Below are positions 23,101-35,165 of a stretch of 64,000 nt of DNA, one piece after another; within the stretch, counting starts at the first letter, position 1; the number at the start of each line of letters is the position of its first letter. The stretch comes from Symbiodinium kawagutii (lineage: Eukaryota > Sar > Dinophyceae > Suessiales > Symbiodiniaceae). The stretch covers positions 207,482 through 271,481 of the forward strand of contig VSDK01001298.1 in the NCBI GenBank assembly GCA_009767595.1, given 5' to 3'. The translations under genes were made by a program, and so were the position numbers. The notes below the pieces were generated by a model, which saw nothing but the letters and a program-made list of their open reading frames with translations, did no database searches and had not been told where the DNA came from.

Positions 23101-24547
23101 GCCCATCAACAGCCCATCAACCGCCCATCAACAGCCCATCAACCAGCCATCAACCGCCCTTCATCAACCCATGAATTCACCCGGAAAAAACATCAGCGGT
23201 GACCACCACGAGGAGCTGCTTCCTTCAGAGTTGGGAAGCTTCGAGAACACCAAGAGCACTGGCAGCGCAATGCTGGTGCTGCTGCCTGCCTTGAAAGGCG
23301 GGGGCCCGGTAAGCGATATTTGCAGCGACCAAAACGTGGGGTCGTCCGTACATATCCACCAAGCCATCCTGAATGATGGGGGATTTTCATGTAAAAAACC
23401 AAGCATTTGGGGTTATGACCCCATGGAACTGGATATTTTTGAACCTGGGAAGCAGGAAAACAGATCGCAACTGGCAACACTTTCACCATTTGGGAGCTTG
23501 AACCTGATACTAGACTAGCCTCACTGGCAATTTTTTCTTGGCAGAATACAAGGAGAACCACCATGTTGGCCCTTGGGTCCCAGTGACCCAAATGTCACGC
23601 TTTCACTCTCTCATTTCTATTCCGTGGAGAATGGTAGCTCAACAATAGTCAACCGTAACTGGGGATAGATCCCATGAGCTCAACGGGCAATAAACGTTGA
23701 TAGTCATGATATATAAACGATTACATATTGGCCATCAACCACTATTAACCTTGGTTATTGATGAACCAACGCTTGGAAGTTTAACTGTAATGGTTGATTC
23801 TATCCGCCGACGCGCCGCGCGGGCCAGGTGAGGACGAGCACCTCAGCAGCACGCGCTTGCGCAATAGCATGGTGAACCTCTTGGAGACCATGAGATTGCA
23901 CGGCTGCAGGGAGGAGCTGGCTCCTGGTTGCCCATGGGGTGGGGTGTAATGGGGTCGCTCACCAGGATGGATTGCTACCAGCAGCGCAACAACAAATAGG
24001 GAATATACCAACAATGTTTTGAAAATGATAGGGATTGGGTTAGATCAGGTCCGGATGAGTCCAGATATTTGTTATGAGTGTGATTTGGTAGTCCCTTTAT
24101 GTTAGTTTAGGGATTGATGCACCATATATAATTCTGAGTGCCCTTGCCGCATATAGAGACTACCACAAATTCGCAAAAGAGCTGCTGCCAACTATTCATC
24201 AGCAGAAAGAGTCTCCATCTATGAGTTGCCGGTGAATTTTCATTTCGAATTAGATCTAAGTTCCAGTGATTTTGTTGGATCTGACCATGTTGACCATGTT
24301 GACCATGTTGGATCCTACGTCATCCTCCTTGGTTCTCCACTCCCATCGTCCCCTGGTTGCTCCCGTGGTTGACCCTACCGCTGGGCCCCTGGAGGAGCTC
24401 ATGCACTCCATGCTCAGCAGCACCCTGCAGGGCTCCCAGGCCTTGCAGGACGCCATGCACCGTGCGCTGGCGCAGCATCAGCAGGTGGAGCCCGTGGAAC
24501 CCGTGGCCAAACGGCCCAGGACCGACGCCACGGCAACGGCCCAGTGA
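20172..24547 (+). CDS. Unidentified multi-exon gene W with C-terminal nuclear-signal-like motif
   Basis: Exons read by eye: 20172-20336, 20907-20999, 21117-21303, 21368-21399, 21962-22112, 22306-22462, 23197-23303, 23828 to about 23926, and 24267-24547 ending in TGA. Most junctions agree in phase using GT or GC donors and AG acceptors. The strongest are 21303 (GTGAGTG donor) to 21368, and 22112 (GTGAATG donor) to 22306. The first part reads QLGYLRTIPTASLLKHF; the third DTLEAFDFWAQMGTHQVEQL; the last exon is GC-rich, starts with an in-frame LTM triple repeat and ends with helical LEELMHSMLSSTLQGSQALQ and the basic cluster AKRPRTD, similar to a nuclear localisation signal. No enzyme family was recognised. 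The 11-bp repeat at 22742-23165 lies in an intron. The 5' end may extend to 19273; single exon limits are uncertain. Confidence 0.45.
20456..20660 (-). CDS. Coding-like block, strand uncertain
   Basis: The minus frame reads VYFNSSPGEFQEGMPAVVLA and onward to EIQVPMALGKFGES with strongly purine-first codons. It falls inside a proposed intron of + strand gene W. A + strand frame in the same place (IDSPNFPSAMGTWISVEMPS) is shorter but also protein-like. I cannot decide which strand, if either, is coding. Confidence 0.25.
22742..23165. repeat. 11-bp minisatellite (CCCATCAACCA)
   Basis: About 30 copies of an 11-bp unit CCCATCAACCA/CCCATCAACAG. Three units make 33 bases, so frames stay open and translate as an 11-residue Asn/Pro/Ser/Thr/His/Gln repeat. 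It lies between two exons of gene W and is taken as intronic. Confidence 0.9.
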
Positions 24548-25505
24548 ACGACAAAAGACGCCTGCGGCAGCGGCAGAGTTGTTCAGGTGAGATGGTTCAT
24601 GACTCAGTTCAATGAGCATCGGCCACTTTTTTAAATGGCATAGGCATCAGCCAATGGCAAGCAATGTCAGCCAATATGAGCCAATATCAGCTATTTTTGA
24701 GATGGTGATGGAATGGTGGTGATGAAATGGTGACCGACGTGGTGAGAAACTCACCACTTCCAATTGGGATCCCTGTAGTCGATGACCAGCAGGGATAGCG
24801 ACTGAAAGTCAACACTCAGTGGTAAGGTCAGAACCGACAGTGAGTGGAGACAGCATGTCAAAGGCAACATTTAAGAGTGAGATGATATCAACACTCGAAA
24901 GACCAGCGTTTTCGAACAACCAGCAACCATGCTAAAGGATTACTAGAGGTTGATGTAGAATTACTGATCATCGTGGACAACAATCAACGATCACCAGGAC
25001 CCAATATCAGCGGTTTGTTTATCGCAATGAATCAACATGGCTTCCCATTGCTGCCCATGGTAGATATCCATCTTTGAGTCCAATAGCTCTGGCCACCAAC
25101 AGCTAGTGATATTGCATGGGTGGCAATTGCGGTTCTAGTTCTTAGCTGCCCAAGCACCTGGTTTATGAAGGCTTGCACTTCCTGGTCAGGGGATGATGAC
25201 AATCTCCCTTTAGTGGATGATGACAACCCATGATGTGGAAGTTTCTGCAGTCACAACGTAGCATTGGCTGACAAGTGCATCTACAAATGGTGTTACTAGT
25301 TTCGCAGGTTCCATCCTACAACTGGACAGAATGGTGGCTGATGATCGGTACTGCAGATCTTCGGTTGATGATGAACTTTTCGACTATTCTATTCTACATC
25401 AACCACAGCAATCAACCGCATCAACCGCATCTACTATGTAGAAAACATCATCGACTATATGGTCAATCTGTGTATGTCTATGTGCAAATACATGATCCAC
25501 AGCAG

Positions 25506-28500
25506 CTCCGCTCGCATCTCCAACTTTCGCAACCACGAACGATCCTTGGACCACCACGCGAGGCCCACCCTGGCCGCCATGCCTCAGTTCAGCATGATTG
25601 GTCCATTGTACCTGCAAGTCTACAAGCTTACGCCTGGAGCCCTGATGATGCTGAGCTGGTTGAGGGAATGGTTCATAATCTAGTTGATTATGGTGATGTA
25701 TAGGGAAATTGCATCAATGATTGATGAACATTGGCTAGTAATTATAGTTGAGGATCTTTACAGAGGATCTTTAGATAAGCTGACTGATTTGATGATGATC
25801 ATGAATGCTTTGTGAATACTAGAGGTAAATGATTCTGAAGATGGTCTTCAGCAGGGTCCAGTTGCAAGCTGCAGGACGGGTGATGCAGGGCACTCCAGGA
25901 GTTCTTCACTGGTTTCCTCCCAAGATCTGGGTGGTTGGGCAACCAGCTGCGCCCATCGATGGTTGCTGCAAAGCATGTCCTTGGTTTCATTGCTATAGGA
26001 TTGACCGATGACCAGCCAATGGAGCAGCTGATTCAGCTTTGTTATTTGTTGGTTTTTGAGAAAGATGCTTCAAGGAGAATGGATGATAATTTCTCAGGCC
26101 CAGAAAAAAGTACAACTAGTTGGTGGTTTTCTATAGTAATCATTCACAAATGGTTGGTTGACTCATATTTTTCACAGGGGTTGAAACCACCAGCCAGTAC
26201 AATCATGCAATGGAACGGTTCGGATCACTCTTAAGCGTTCCAGCGCCAGGGATAGCCGTGCTTCGGCTGTGTTGGCTGCGTCACTGGTGGGGCAGCCAAG
26301 GGTACCATGGTGACACACTGTAGTGATAAACCGACGGTGGATCCATGATGGTGATATTTGCACCTTGTTGGTAGAGTTAATATATTCAGTTAGCCTTTTG
26401 GATATATGAGTTGATAATCGATTGTAGGTGTGGATGTTGGCCAGAATGAGGTCGGACTAGTGTAGATGATGTATGGGCGATCCTTTGATGTTTTGATGTT
26501 TTGATGGTGACAGATGATAGATGAAATGATTCACATAGGGATGGATTCGCATTGCTGAACGCTGAACCCAGTCGTTCTATACACATACATCCACGCAGTA
26601 AACAGGTGTGAATATAAATGTAGAAAGGGGTCCTTGCATGTATATCGATATCTGTGAATATATATATATGTATATGTATATATATATACATATAGGTAAA
26701 TATTGCCCTGAAGTGAGTTGACTCTTGTCAACAACTTGCCAACCGTCCACTTTGTGTTATTTGTGTTTTGCACATACGTGCAAGTACATTTTGCAGCTTG
26801 GCCACGAGTCGCCAGGGAGAGTCTCTGCTGACCTTCGCGCCACAGCGAAGGAATGCGCAGATCCAGTACAATGCGGTGAGGCACCAGGGGCGTTGATGAA
26901 GTGACAGAAACTCGAAGCTTTTCCTTCCCTGTCCGAGGTTTTTCTCAAATTTGGTTGAACTGTAAGTTTTGGTACTTGGAATTTTATCATTTTGTGAATG
27001 TGAACTGGGTCAGGTCTCTACCCCACATTCTCCTTGATCGCAAACATGTTCAATGCTTGTCCTGTAATCTTTTGAAGTCAAAAGTTAAAGGCAAAAGACA
27101 TGCCCGCATGGCCCAAACTGGGCAAGCAACAAAGAAATGTTTTTCAACTGGAGTTGCCTGGATATAAACATCTCCTTATCGCCGGGTGGCACCCAACAAC
27201 GGAAACCAGCAGCTTCTTGGGTGTGCTACGGCTAGATCTATGATATAAAGTGATGATATAAATACAAACCTATAAACTATATGTCATAAATGATAATGGT
27301 AATATCCACGAGATATCTGAAAACCAATTACCCGACAGACCATCCCGGAGTGCGGATTGAATCCTCGCTCAACGAACGGGTGAATGTTTTTCTCTCGGCT
27401 TGTTTAGTTTGTACTGAGAATACCTCCAATTGGTTGGTGCTTCCCCGGCAGGATATGGGTCATAGCCAACCATTCCTGTCGGTACTGTTGGTCCAAAGAT
27501 TTCAACAGTGACCAACCATCAGGATGACCAACCTTTTCCGTAGCCCTGTACAGCAACTGCCCTGCTGCAGTTTGGTATCCCAACATGTGCTGGATATGAA
27601 TTTATCGCTGATGAAACCTACAGCGGTTGTTTCCTTGATGGCCTGTTGGAGTTGTTTGGGTGTGCCACGATTTCTTCGTGGCCCAGGGCACACTAGGGAT
27701 CAAAGAACTGAGAAATCATGAGACGATGTGAGGCGATATGATGTCCATGCAGGATGAAGCGAAATCCATTCAATTCCTCGAGGTGGACTGGCCCTGCCCA
27801 AGAGTGGCATGATTTTGCTGTGATACAGCGATGAACCAGCTCGGTGATACTTGGTGGTTTGAATTGGACAAAATCTGAGCCATTAGATGATCTTCGATTC
27901 AGAGTGGTGCTTCTTAATTGCCAAGTCCATCTTGCCATTTACCAGACAGTAGCGGCTTCATAGCAACCAGTCTATCTTCATCCGGGTCAATCGCAACCAA
28001 TGCTGCAGGCCGCTGCAGGAACACATTGCCATCCGGTCGATGACACAAATCTCAGGATCGCTGCCAAGGGTTGGGCGTGCCACCTGTGGATGGGTTCACC
28101 ACTCGAACCTATTGGTTCTTTGGCCCAGGTTTCTAATTCGGGGCTCCTGAATATTTGTGCCTCTTTAGTTTGAATAGTTTGAATCTTTATTTGTTGGTGT
28201 ACGATTTGTTTTTGCAGGCTCTCGACCTACATGACATACAGAGAGTTTCAGGTCGTCAACCTTTAGCAACAGCATGACCTGCCGCATCCAACATTTCTAT
28301 TTGTAGCCTTTCTCTGCCTGGTGCCACAAATGACAACTGGTGACTGTTTGAGACCAGAGTCATATGACGTTTGTTCAATCAAGCTTCACCCAACCAGCAT
28401 TGAATACGCATGAACAGAATTTGCATGTGCACATGGATAGCAATTTCAGTAGTCTTTGTTTTCCTTTGACCCTGGAGGGCAGCTACATGTATTGTCTCGA

Positions 28501-30473
28501 GCATTGGGTGGACATGTCCATCATGAGTCACCGTTGACGTTTCGCATCCACGACTGGTGAATCATGCAATCATTTGTTGACTGTTCACCACCGTCCCTTG
28601 ATTGACCACTAAGAATATCAATGACGATTGACCACTAAGAATATCAATGACGATCTGGTAGTTAGCGACCATGAAGGACCTTCTTTATCATCGTCAGCCC
28701 CACGTGTGCTGCTTGAGATAACTCTTCGCCACCAATTGCAGGGCCGGGATTTGGCTTCCATGTCTGGCGGAACGCCATGGCCATGATGGGCATAAGGTGG
28801 GCTTGCAGCGGTGGGGTTTAGGTTTCAGTTGTTGATCTAAGCATGGTCATTTCAACATGTTCAGAGTAGATATCAACTCACCAGCGTCCTTGTTGATCAG
28901 ACAACGTGCAGTTGGTAAAGGCATTTGTGCCTTCGGAGATGGTTGGTCAGTGGCATTCTAGCGGTTTGGACGTCCCAGTGGATGCGCTGCAGGTTATTTT
29001 CCCAATATACTGAGAGAGTCTTGGCGCCCCAGGGTGGGGAGCGGGCGGGATGAGTTGGCACCAGCAGTTGCCTTCGGTTGATCAGGCTGATCCGCTGGTT
29101 CCTGGTGCGGATCATCCCGACCTTCAGTAGGATCGATGGATACAAGAGCTGAGGAGTTTCGATGGAGATGCATCGCTTGGATACAAAGAAATCTTGGGGC
29201 GTTTCCACTTTGACTTTAAGATCTATTTTGTTTACCCTTAGACTTTGATCGAGTTATTTAGTTCTTTAGCTGATGCCAATGTACAGGTGAAGCAGGGTTC
29301 CGAACCTGGCCTGAGCCCACGGATTGCACAGCCGGTAGCATCCATGTCGAGCCCTGGCTGGCTTTCCAGGGTGTCAAACCCGATTACCGTTCAAACTGGA
29401 AGGCCAAATTGAAAGCTAGTGATATCTAGTGGCCAAAGTAGCCTTCCGGTTTGGACAGTTATTGCTGGATATCTAGTGGCCAAAATAGCCTTCTGGTTTG
29501 GACAGTTATTGCTGGGTAACTAGTGTATGTTGCTGGGTCAAAATTTTTGGACAATGAAGCGAGGCTTTGGTGGTGCTTGGTGCCAAGTAACTAGCAGTGT
29601 CACAAAATCCATGCGCCCCACCTGAGGTTGTGATGCACATCCCCACGATGGACCGCAACCCTGAGACCAGAGCCATCCTGTCGGACCTTTCTGGGGTCAG
29701 TGGGAGGTCAGTGGGACTGCCTGAAATTTAGTCGCTGACAACCGGTTGAGCGTAGCCAGCTCTATCCTTTCTGGTTGCTTTGTATAGGTGGCAAGGGAAC
29801 TTGGGTGAATTGGGGAGCGGTTTCATGTGCATCTACCTACCTATCTGTCTGGATAGTATACCCGTGTGTCTATATGAATATATCTTTGGTATTCATACTA
29901 ATAAACTGGTACAATGATGCGTATTGATAAATGTATATATATATATATGCATGTGAGTGGAAACATCTTTGCAACACTCCTTGCAAGTTTCTTGTTAGAC
30001 CAAAACGGCTATCCGCATCTGGTTGCCACCCTTCCAGTTCAGGCAGAGCAGAGCAGCCAACCATGGAACACGAGTGTGTAGCATCACCCTGCCAGAAATG
30101 GCTGCAAATTCACGATCAATAAGGGCACTTTTTGTCGCCATCTGCAATTGATTGATGGTGGGCAATGGCAGTCAGCAATGATTGACAATTGTCCATCATT
30201 CATGACAACTGTCAGTAGACAGTGACAGTCAACCATTGGATCAACGGAATCAACGGACTGATGACAGTCCATGGTAGATCCAGCTATGAATCAACCATCC
30301 CACATAGTAGATCCAGCTGTTAAGCAACCACCCGACAACCTGAGCTTCTCCTACTCCAAGTGATCTGCCGTGGATCCTGGTACCACGCAGCACCGGGGAT
30401 TGTCCGTCAGGACTTCAGCGCCTCAATGGTCTCATCTCTGCTGTGCGATGGCACAGGGGCCATGGCGGGTTAG
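25506..30473 (+). CDS. Unidentified multi-exon gene X (3' part, stop included)
   Basis: Exons: 25506-25617, 26236-26301, 26816-26875, 27571 to about 27648, 28009-28074, 28478-28532, 28742-28789, 29287-29414, 29627-29699, 30361-30473 (TAG stop). All ten join in phase, about 266 codons, with GT, GC and one GA donor and AG acceptors, the same code as alpha-tubulin. The last six exons are best supported: phases 0/1/1/0/1 agree at each junction and give a continuous tryptophan-rich reading with segments FGFHVWRNAMAMMGEAGFRT, SIHVEPWLAFQGVKPDYRSN, VVMHIPTMDRNPETRAILSD and RGSWYHAAPGIVRQDF. No family was recognised. Exon 4's end is a guess among several donors. Upstream exons are missing, and the first three exons could belong to another gene. 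Confidence 0.5.
28601..28652. repeat. 26-bp perfect tandem duplication
   Basis: Two identical adjacent 26-bp copies (ATTGACCACTAAGAATATCA plus six bases) at 28601-28626 and 28627-28652. They lie in an intron of gene X. Confidence 0.9.
29421..29514. repeat. 47-bp tandem duplication
   Basis: 29421-29467 and 29468-29514 are copies of a 47-bp unit starting GATATCTAGTGGCCAAA, differing at two positions. They lie in the intron between exons 29287-29414 and 29627-29699 of gene X. Confidence 0.9.
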
Positions 30474-30512
30474 AAAACGGGTGGCTGAAGCCGGGGAGAA
30501 AGTTGTGGCTTC

Positions 30513-30845
30513 GTGGCTTTGGCAGACCATTTCATCAACAACTCTGTGGCTTCAAAAGACTGCTTCAAAACGACTCAAGTGTCACCTTTTACGGTAAAAG
30601 CGATCCATTCCGAACTGCGGAGTCTTTCCTTGTCACATGCTGATCTTCTTTGGCTGCAAGAGAAACGCTGTGCGGCTGCGTCAAGGTCCATGCCCTTCAA
30701 CCAAGTCTTCTCGTGGGCGTGCTGCTCGTTGGAGCCTTTGAGCTGCCATATCCATTGTTCCATGGAGCTTGTGGATTGGTATGTGCATTGTGGAGAGGTG
30801 ACGGTGTATGTATATGAGTATCCGACAAAATTATCAGATGAATAG
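30513..30845 (+). CDS. Coding-like ORF, strand uncertain
   Basis: A 110-codon + frame reads ALADHFINNSVASKDCFKTT near its start. The minus frame over 30780-30590 is also coding-like (EQWIWQLKGSNEQHAHEKTW) and ends in a stop. One of the two may be an exon of a gene downstream of X. No family recognised. Confidence 0.2.
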   Translation: MALADHFINNSVASKDCFKTTQVSPFTVKAIHSELRSLSLSHADLLWLQEKRCAAASRSMPFNQVFSWACCSLEPLSCHIHCSMELVDWYVHCGEVTVYVYEYPTKLSDE

Positions 30846-31235
30846 ATCAATAAGGAACCTGCCTTGAACTTCGGTGAGGTCCACAAAACCTTCACAACCG
30901 ATAGGGGACCACCCAGTACCGATACCCCTAATAGAATAACTTGGTACAAGTTGGTTGTAAGACTAGTGAATTTGTCAAGGCAAAAACTACTGCCAGTGCT
31001 CACGTCCCACTCAATCCCAGACGCACAGAGTAGTCAACCACTGGACCTGCAATTTCCTTGGGGAAGGGCGTGGATGTGACCAAAAGTGCGGACAACCCAG
31101 AGACAAAAAATAATGCTTGCAGTAGTCTTGCCTGAAAAAAAAATGTTTCCTGAGTGGCTGGCACTGCTTTGACCAATACCCCCAACCGATACCGACCGAT
31201 ACCCAAATGTTCAGGATTTATTTGCCAGGCACACC

Positions 31236-31739
31236 ATGGCCTGTTCGTGTTTCCTTTGGCCATTTGTTCTGGACGTTCTCGGACCATCTCGGACCGAAGT
31301 AAGGGACATCGTAGATCACCATGTGAAATCACTTTTATTTTCGTTTCCATGTGTTCATGGGCGTGTACGGCAAAAAAATCGAACTGCAGAGGGGCCTGGA
31401 CAAACGACTTTGCAAAAGGTGGTATGGAAAACGACGCTTCCACTGGGACACAGAAAGCAACCCCCACAAGACAACGCGAAGACAAAATGCGCAAATCTCA
31501 CATATATCAAATACACATTGTCCAAAGATGATGGAAAAATCCAGCAGGAGATGAGGAAAAAGGAAGCCAGGCTTTCAAAACGAAAGGTCTGGAACCAAAA
31601 CAAGCAGCAACCACTGAAGAAGAAAAGAGCCGATTTCATGGAAGAAGACAACAGCACCAGTACAGACGCTACATCTTCAAGTTCAAGTTCCGAAGATCGA
31701 CAAACAGCGTGCAAGCAAAGCAGCTGGCAAGGAACGTAG
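31236..31739 (+). CDS. Hypothetical Lys/Ser-rich protein
   Basis: A 167-codon + frame ends in TAG. Its last 75 codons are the convincing part: purine-first codons, a basic segment (EMRKKEARLSKRKVW), a nuclear-signal-like PLKKKRAD, then an acidic/serine stretch with SSSSSSED. Upstream of about 31480 a different + frame (IELQRGLDKRLCKRWYGKRR) looks more coding-like, so an intron or frameshift may lie between. The charged, low-complexity C-terminus resembles disordered nuclear proteins in general, not a specific family. Confidence 0.3.
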   Translation: MACSCFLWPFVLDVLGPSRTEVRDIVDHHVKSLLFSFPCVHGRVRQKNRTAEGPGQTTLQKVVWKTTLPLGHRKQPPQDNAKTKCANLTYIKYTLSKDDGKIQQEMRKKEARLSKRKVWNQNKQQPLKKKRADFMEEDNSTSTDATSSSSSSEDRQTACKQSSWQGT

Positions 31740-32078
31740 CTACTCGCTGCAAAAATAAACCAATTCCAATGGTATTTTGATTCTGTTCTAGCTTTGAAGA
31801 TGAGAAGAGTAAGAGAGGCATGGTTAATTTCTACAGAACCTTCACAACCGATGGGGACCACCCAGTTTTGCTCATGTCAATTGCGTGAATGGATAGTTTT
31901 GTCCGCAACTCATATGAATATATACACTTACTGTACATATGAAATCAAAACTTTGCACAAAATCAGCAAGACAAGTAACACATATCTATATAGATAGATA
32001 TATGTATACATATTCAGATTTGGTAACATTGGAGATACAAGACTTTACATCCAGACTTGGTGACGATCATAGAAAGAG

Positions 32079-32169
32079 GGTGACATCATTCATACATGCT
32101 GCGCCAAGGCCCGAGCTGGAAGCCATGACGCACCGACAACGTATGCAGGCGGGTGGACAGTTGGGTTAA
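32079..32169 (+). CDS. Possible last exon, unidentified
   Basis: After an AG/G acceptor the + frame reads AAPRPELEAMTHRQRMQAGG and ends at TAA (32167-32169). It may be the last exon of a gene that includes the Lys/Ser-rich block at 31236-31739. Short and unidentified. Confidence 0.25.
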
Positions 32170-32421
32170 GCTCTAAATGCTGATAACGCTGGTTGGATTT
32201 TTGATCAACCAGTGGTGGTTAGATTTTTTACAAAGCCAGTGGTGATTAGATAAATCAATCAGTGGTGATTGGATTTTATAGAAAGCCAGCGGTCGTCTAT
32301 GAAGAATGGCTTTCTCTCAGAATGTGAAACTCTAGGGTATCTTGGCTGAACAACACTGATGCAAAATTAATTTTAGAAGATTTGCAAAAAAGCAAAGGCC
32401 CGGTCAGGATGGAATATTAAA

Positions 32422-32640
32422 TCAGTGAAGATTGTAGAATATTGCCTGCAAACCAGGAGAATGTGGGGCTTTCCACCAAATCATTGCAGATTTCCAAATC
32501 TTTGTCGGGCCAAGCTCCTTTCGCCTGAGAGTTCCATCACTCACTGGCATTGACTGCCAGCGATGTGCCGAGGCATACATGACCTTTTTGATTGGGAGCC
32601 TTGGCTCAGGGTAGTGGCTCTTCAGGATTTTCACAGGAAA
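32422..32640 (-). CDS. Coding-like minus-strand block, unidentified
   Basis: The minus frame reads KILKSHYPEPRLPIKKVMYA followed by SAHRWQSMP and ends at a stop near 32422. Composition is coding-like and an unbroken frame lies upstream to 32953 in another frame. The AHRW segment faintly recalls renalase-type flavoproteins, but that is too weak to name it. Confidence 0.2.
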   Translation of the reverse strand, partial: FPVKILKSHYPEPRLPIKKVMYASAHRWQSMPVSDGTLRRKELGPTKIWKSAMIWWKAPHSPGLQAIFYNLH

Positions 32641-33565
32641 AACTGGACATGGCGGAAAGATATGGTGAGGATCTGTCTGTAAAGTAAAGCAACAAGCGAT
32701 GGCTTAGGTGCATCCAAGATACTAAAACACCAAGGGCAGCACTTAGATTACCACTTGTCACTTGTACTATACAAGCCCACTTGAAGATGCTGCTGGTTTG
32801 AACAGGGGCTGGGAGCAGCACGCGGTCTGGCGGCCAAGGAGTTATTGTGGACCTGGTAGGTGCAGGGTTCTGTGCTGCAAGCTGGACCATGGGGGTACCG
32901 GATCCCGGGGCAACAAAGGTGGAAACTTTCAATGACACTGGGGTAGCATCCAATTTTGTAAGCTATAGCTATGAGCTATGTTACATGATATACTGATGCA
33001 ATGATATTTCTACTGGCCTTCAACATGGCAGTGCTTTTGTGGGCGGTTGGGGATTGCAATCTTGATCCACCCACAGGAAAGGGATATGGGGTTATCAGTA
33101 GATACCCCCAGAATTTGAGCTAGAGCTTTCATGAACAACTCGTAAAGGTTCAGCACGATCCGTTCCCCACCATTTGAAGGGTTTTCAGCATCCAACCATG
33201 ACTTCAAAATGGATCTTGTGGTAGTGCATGGTTCGCGAACTACATTTACTATGCATTCTCCAGAAGGGGGTATCATGAGCGCGTGGGATTTGATAAGCAA
33301 CCTAGGGATGAGGGAACTAATCAACAATGTGAGTTGAATGGTCCCAGTATCCAGCACCGATTCTCTGGTCCTGATCACTTTAGCAAAAACCCGGTGTTGT
33401 CCACTTATTTCTGGGCAGACCATTGGACCGATGACCTGGGTCAGTTTGGAGATACTTCCCAGTCATAAATCAACCAAGGTGGACCAATTCTGTAAGTATG
33501 TCTATGTATCAATGTATTTTTCTCGTTGTATATAAACAAATGTTTAATGATGAAAGGTCAATGAT

Positions 33566-33580
33566 NNNNNNNNNNNNNNN
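33566..33580. other. Short assembly gap (15 N)
   Basis: Fifteen undetermined bases in otherwise ordinary sequence. Confidence 1.
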
Positions 33581-34473
33581 CTGCTGCTTCTCAGCACTTG
33601 GAGGGACACCGTGTAGGCTTTTTCAATGCCGCAGCAGGGGCCGGGCCGAGCCATGACCAGCCTCGTTGTAATCGGTCGCCCCCAAGAAACCCTGGTGCTG
33701 GGAATCCTTCCATTTTCGGGGACGGCTTCCACACAAGGGACAGGACTACAGGATATCATGATGACAGGGTTTTCAACGAAGCAGTGGGTAGGTGTGGCTA
33801 GTATCATGATTACAGGCAGGAAGGTATACATCGCATGCGTTGTAGGTATACCAATGGTACAATTCTTGGTCGGTGATATGGCCATCATCTATCATTTGTA
33901 GGAATATACGGTGTTGCATCATTCTTTTTTGGCACCCCTCCTTGACAAATAGGCAAGTGACTCCCTGGTCATTTTGATGGACATGCACCATGTTTGGAGC
34001 CTTCCACTCTTCGAGTACTCATTTTCGTTTGAGGAATGCATCCCATTTAGAGATACTCTGCAAAACAAATCACCACTGGTGATTGAAAGGAGAATCGATT
34101 CAAGGCATTTGGGTGATCTTTGTCATGCCTGAAAGAATGCTGCAACTGTCTATCAGTCAGCTGAATGGAATGGGAATGGATTGCCCGTGAGGTTGGTATT
34201 TCCGTTTGATTTGTCATTTGTCAATTACCCGTTGATCGGATGATTGATCATCGATGGGACACATACCCGTGGTATGATTGTTGGAAGACTATATACCCAA
34301 TTGATTGGAACCTTACCCACATATCATATATCTATTGACTGTACGCTTATGTGCCCATTGGTTGTTGGTTGTATACCTATTGATCATCATCAATGGGTAC
34401 ACATACCGCAAGTATGTATAGGGGCAATCATACAACGCTTCAAGTGGTACATACCCATTGTATACTATTCAAA

Positions 34474-34582
34474 TATGGGTCCAAACCCTGTACCCCTGGT
34501 TCCCATCATTTACCATTGTTTTCCCTATCATGGTTGGCTATTATCCCTAGAAAATTGCTTGGTTAATATTGACCCATAGCCA
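34474..34582. mobile_element. Family-2 inverted-repeat element (MITE-like)
   Basis: The copy starts ATGGGTCCAAACCCTGTACC and ends TTAATATTGACCCATAGCC. GGGTC/GACCC ends are inverted, and CTATTATCCCTA-like and GGTTCCC motifs are internal. Related copies lie at 42188-42260, 55619-55699 and (opposite orientation) 63544-63660. No ORF. Confidence 0.55.
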
Positions 34583-34940
34583 AATATCCCCACTGAGGAT
34601 CACAATTACCCGTCAATCGTACGTCACACAGTCTTCCCACCGCCGCTGGTGCAGGCTGAGTCTACTGGGTCGCGACTTGATGGTGCTGTCCTTGGTGCGC
34701 GTACAGCTGATGAAGGGTTGGGATAGTTAAACTATACAATGATTGGTAATGGTCAATTAATGGTTAACAACAATGGTTAGCAAGAAGGGACAATAACCAA
34801 CAAAAGGGTATGATAGCATTAATCTAGCGGTTATACAATTTTACCAAGGATTAAGAATGGTAAATTCATGGTTAACAATGGTTAATGATAAGGGACAATA
34901 ACGAAAACAATAGTGGATACCAACTGTTAACATAGCTATA

Positions 34941-35047
34941 TGGTCGTTTCTCATGTCATAGGGGTACCCTCAGTTCTCATCGACTATGAACCATACATAG
35001 TGAATAAACCAACCACTTGGGGTGTCCCCTATTTTTGAAAAAACCCA
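34941..35047. mobile_element. Family-1 inverted-repeat element
   Basis: Starts GGTCGTTTCTCATGTCATAG and ends CCCCTATTTTTGAAAAAACCC, with internal GAATAAACCAACCACTTGGG. It is closest to the copy at 61959-62076: both share the GTCATAGGGGTACCC left arm. Confidence 0.65.
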
Positions 35048-35057
35048 TAAGATGATC

Positions 35058-35165
35058 TTATCACCCTCTAGTAAGCTAATCTGGTTGCGCCAAACATCGC
35101 CATTTTTTAGATAGGGTAATTGCTTAAATGGTGGATTTTTTAGCTTACCAGATTATACTGGCTAA
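35058..35165. mobile_element. Family-3 inverted-repeat element
   Basis: Left end ATCACCCTCTAGTAAGCTAA and right end TTAGCTTACCAGATTAT are inverted relatives; an internal ATAGGGTAATTGC also recurs in the other copy at 50036-50151. It abuts the family-1 copy at 34941-35047. Confidence 0.5.

Noticed and set aside
22742..23165. Possible CRISPR array
   Set aside because: Units are contiguous 11-mers without unique spacers, and the genome is eukaryotic.
22742..23518. 258-codon Asn/Pro/His-rich ORF
   Set aside because: Mostly translation of the 11-bp minisatellite. Only the part at 23197-23303, in a splice-bordered frame, is kept as an exon of gene W.
29285..29300. GGTTCCGAACC resembling a tRNA B box
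   Set aside because: No A box or acceptor-stem pairing at the right distance, and the site is inside a phase-supported exon of gene X.
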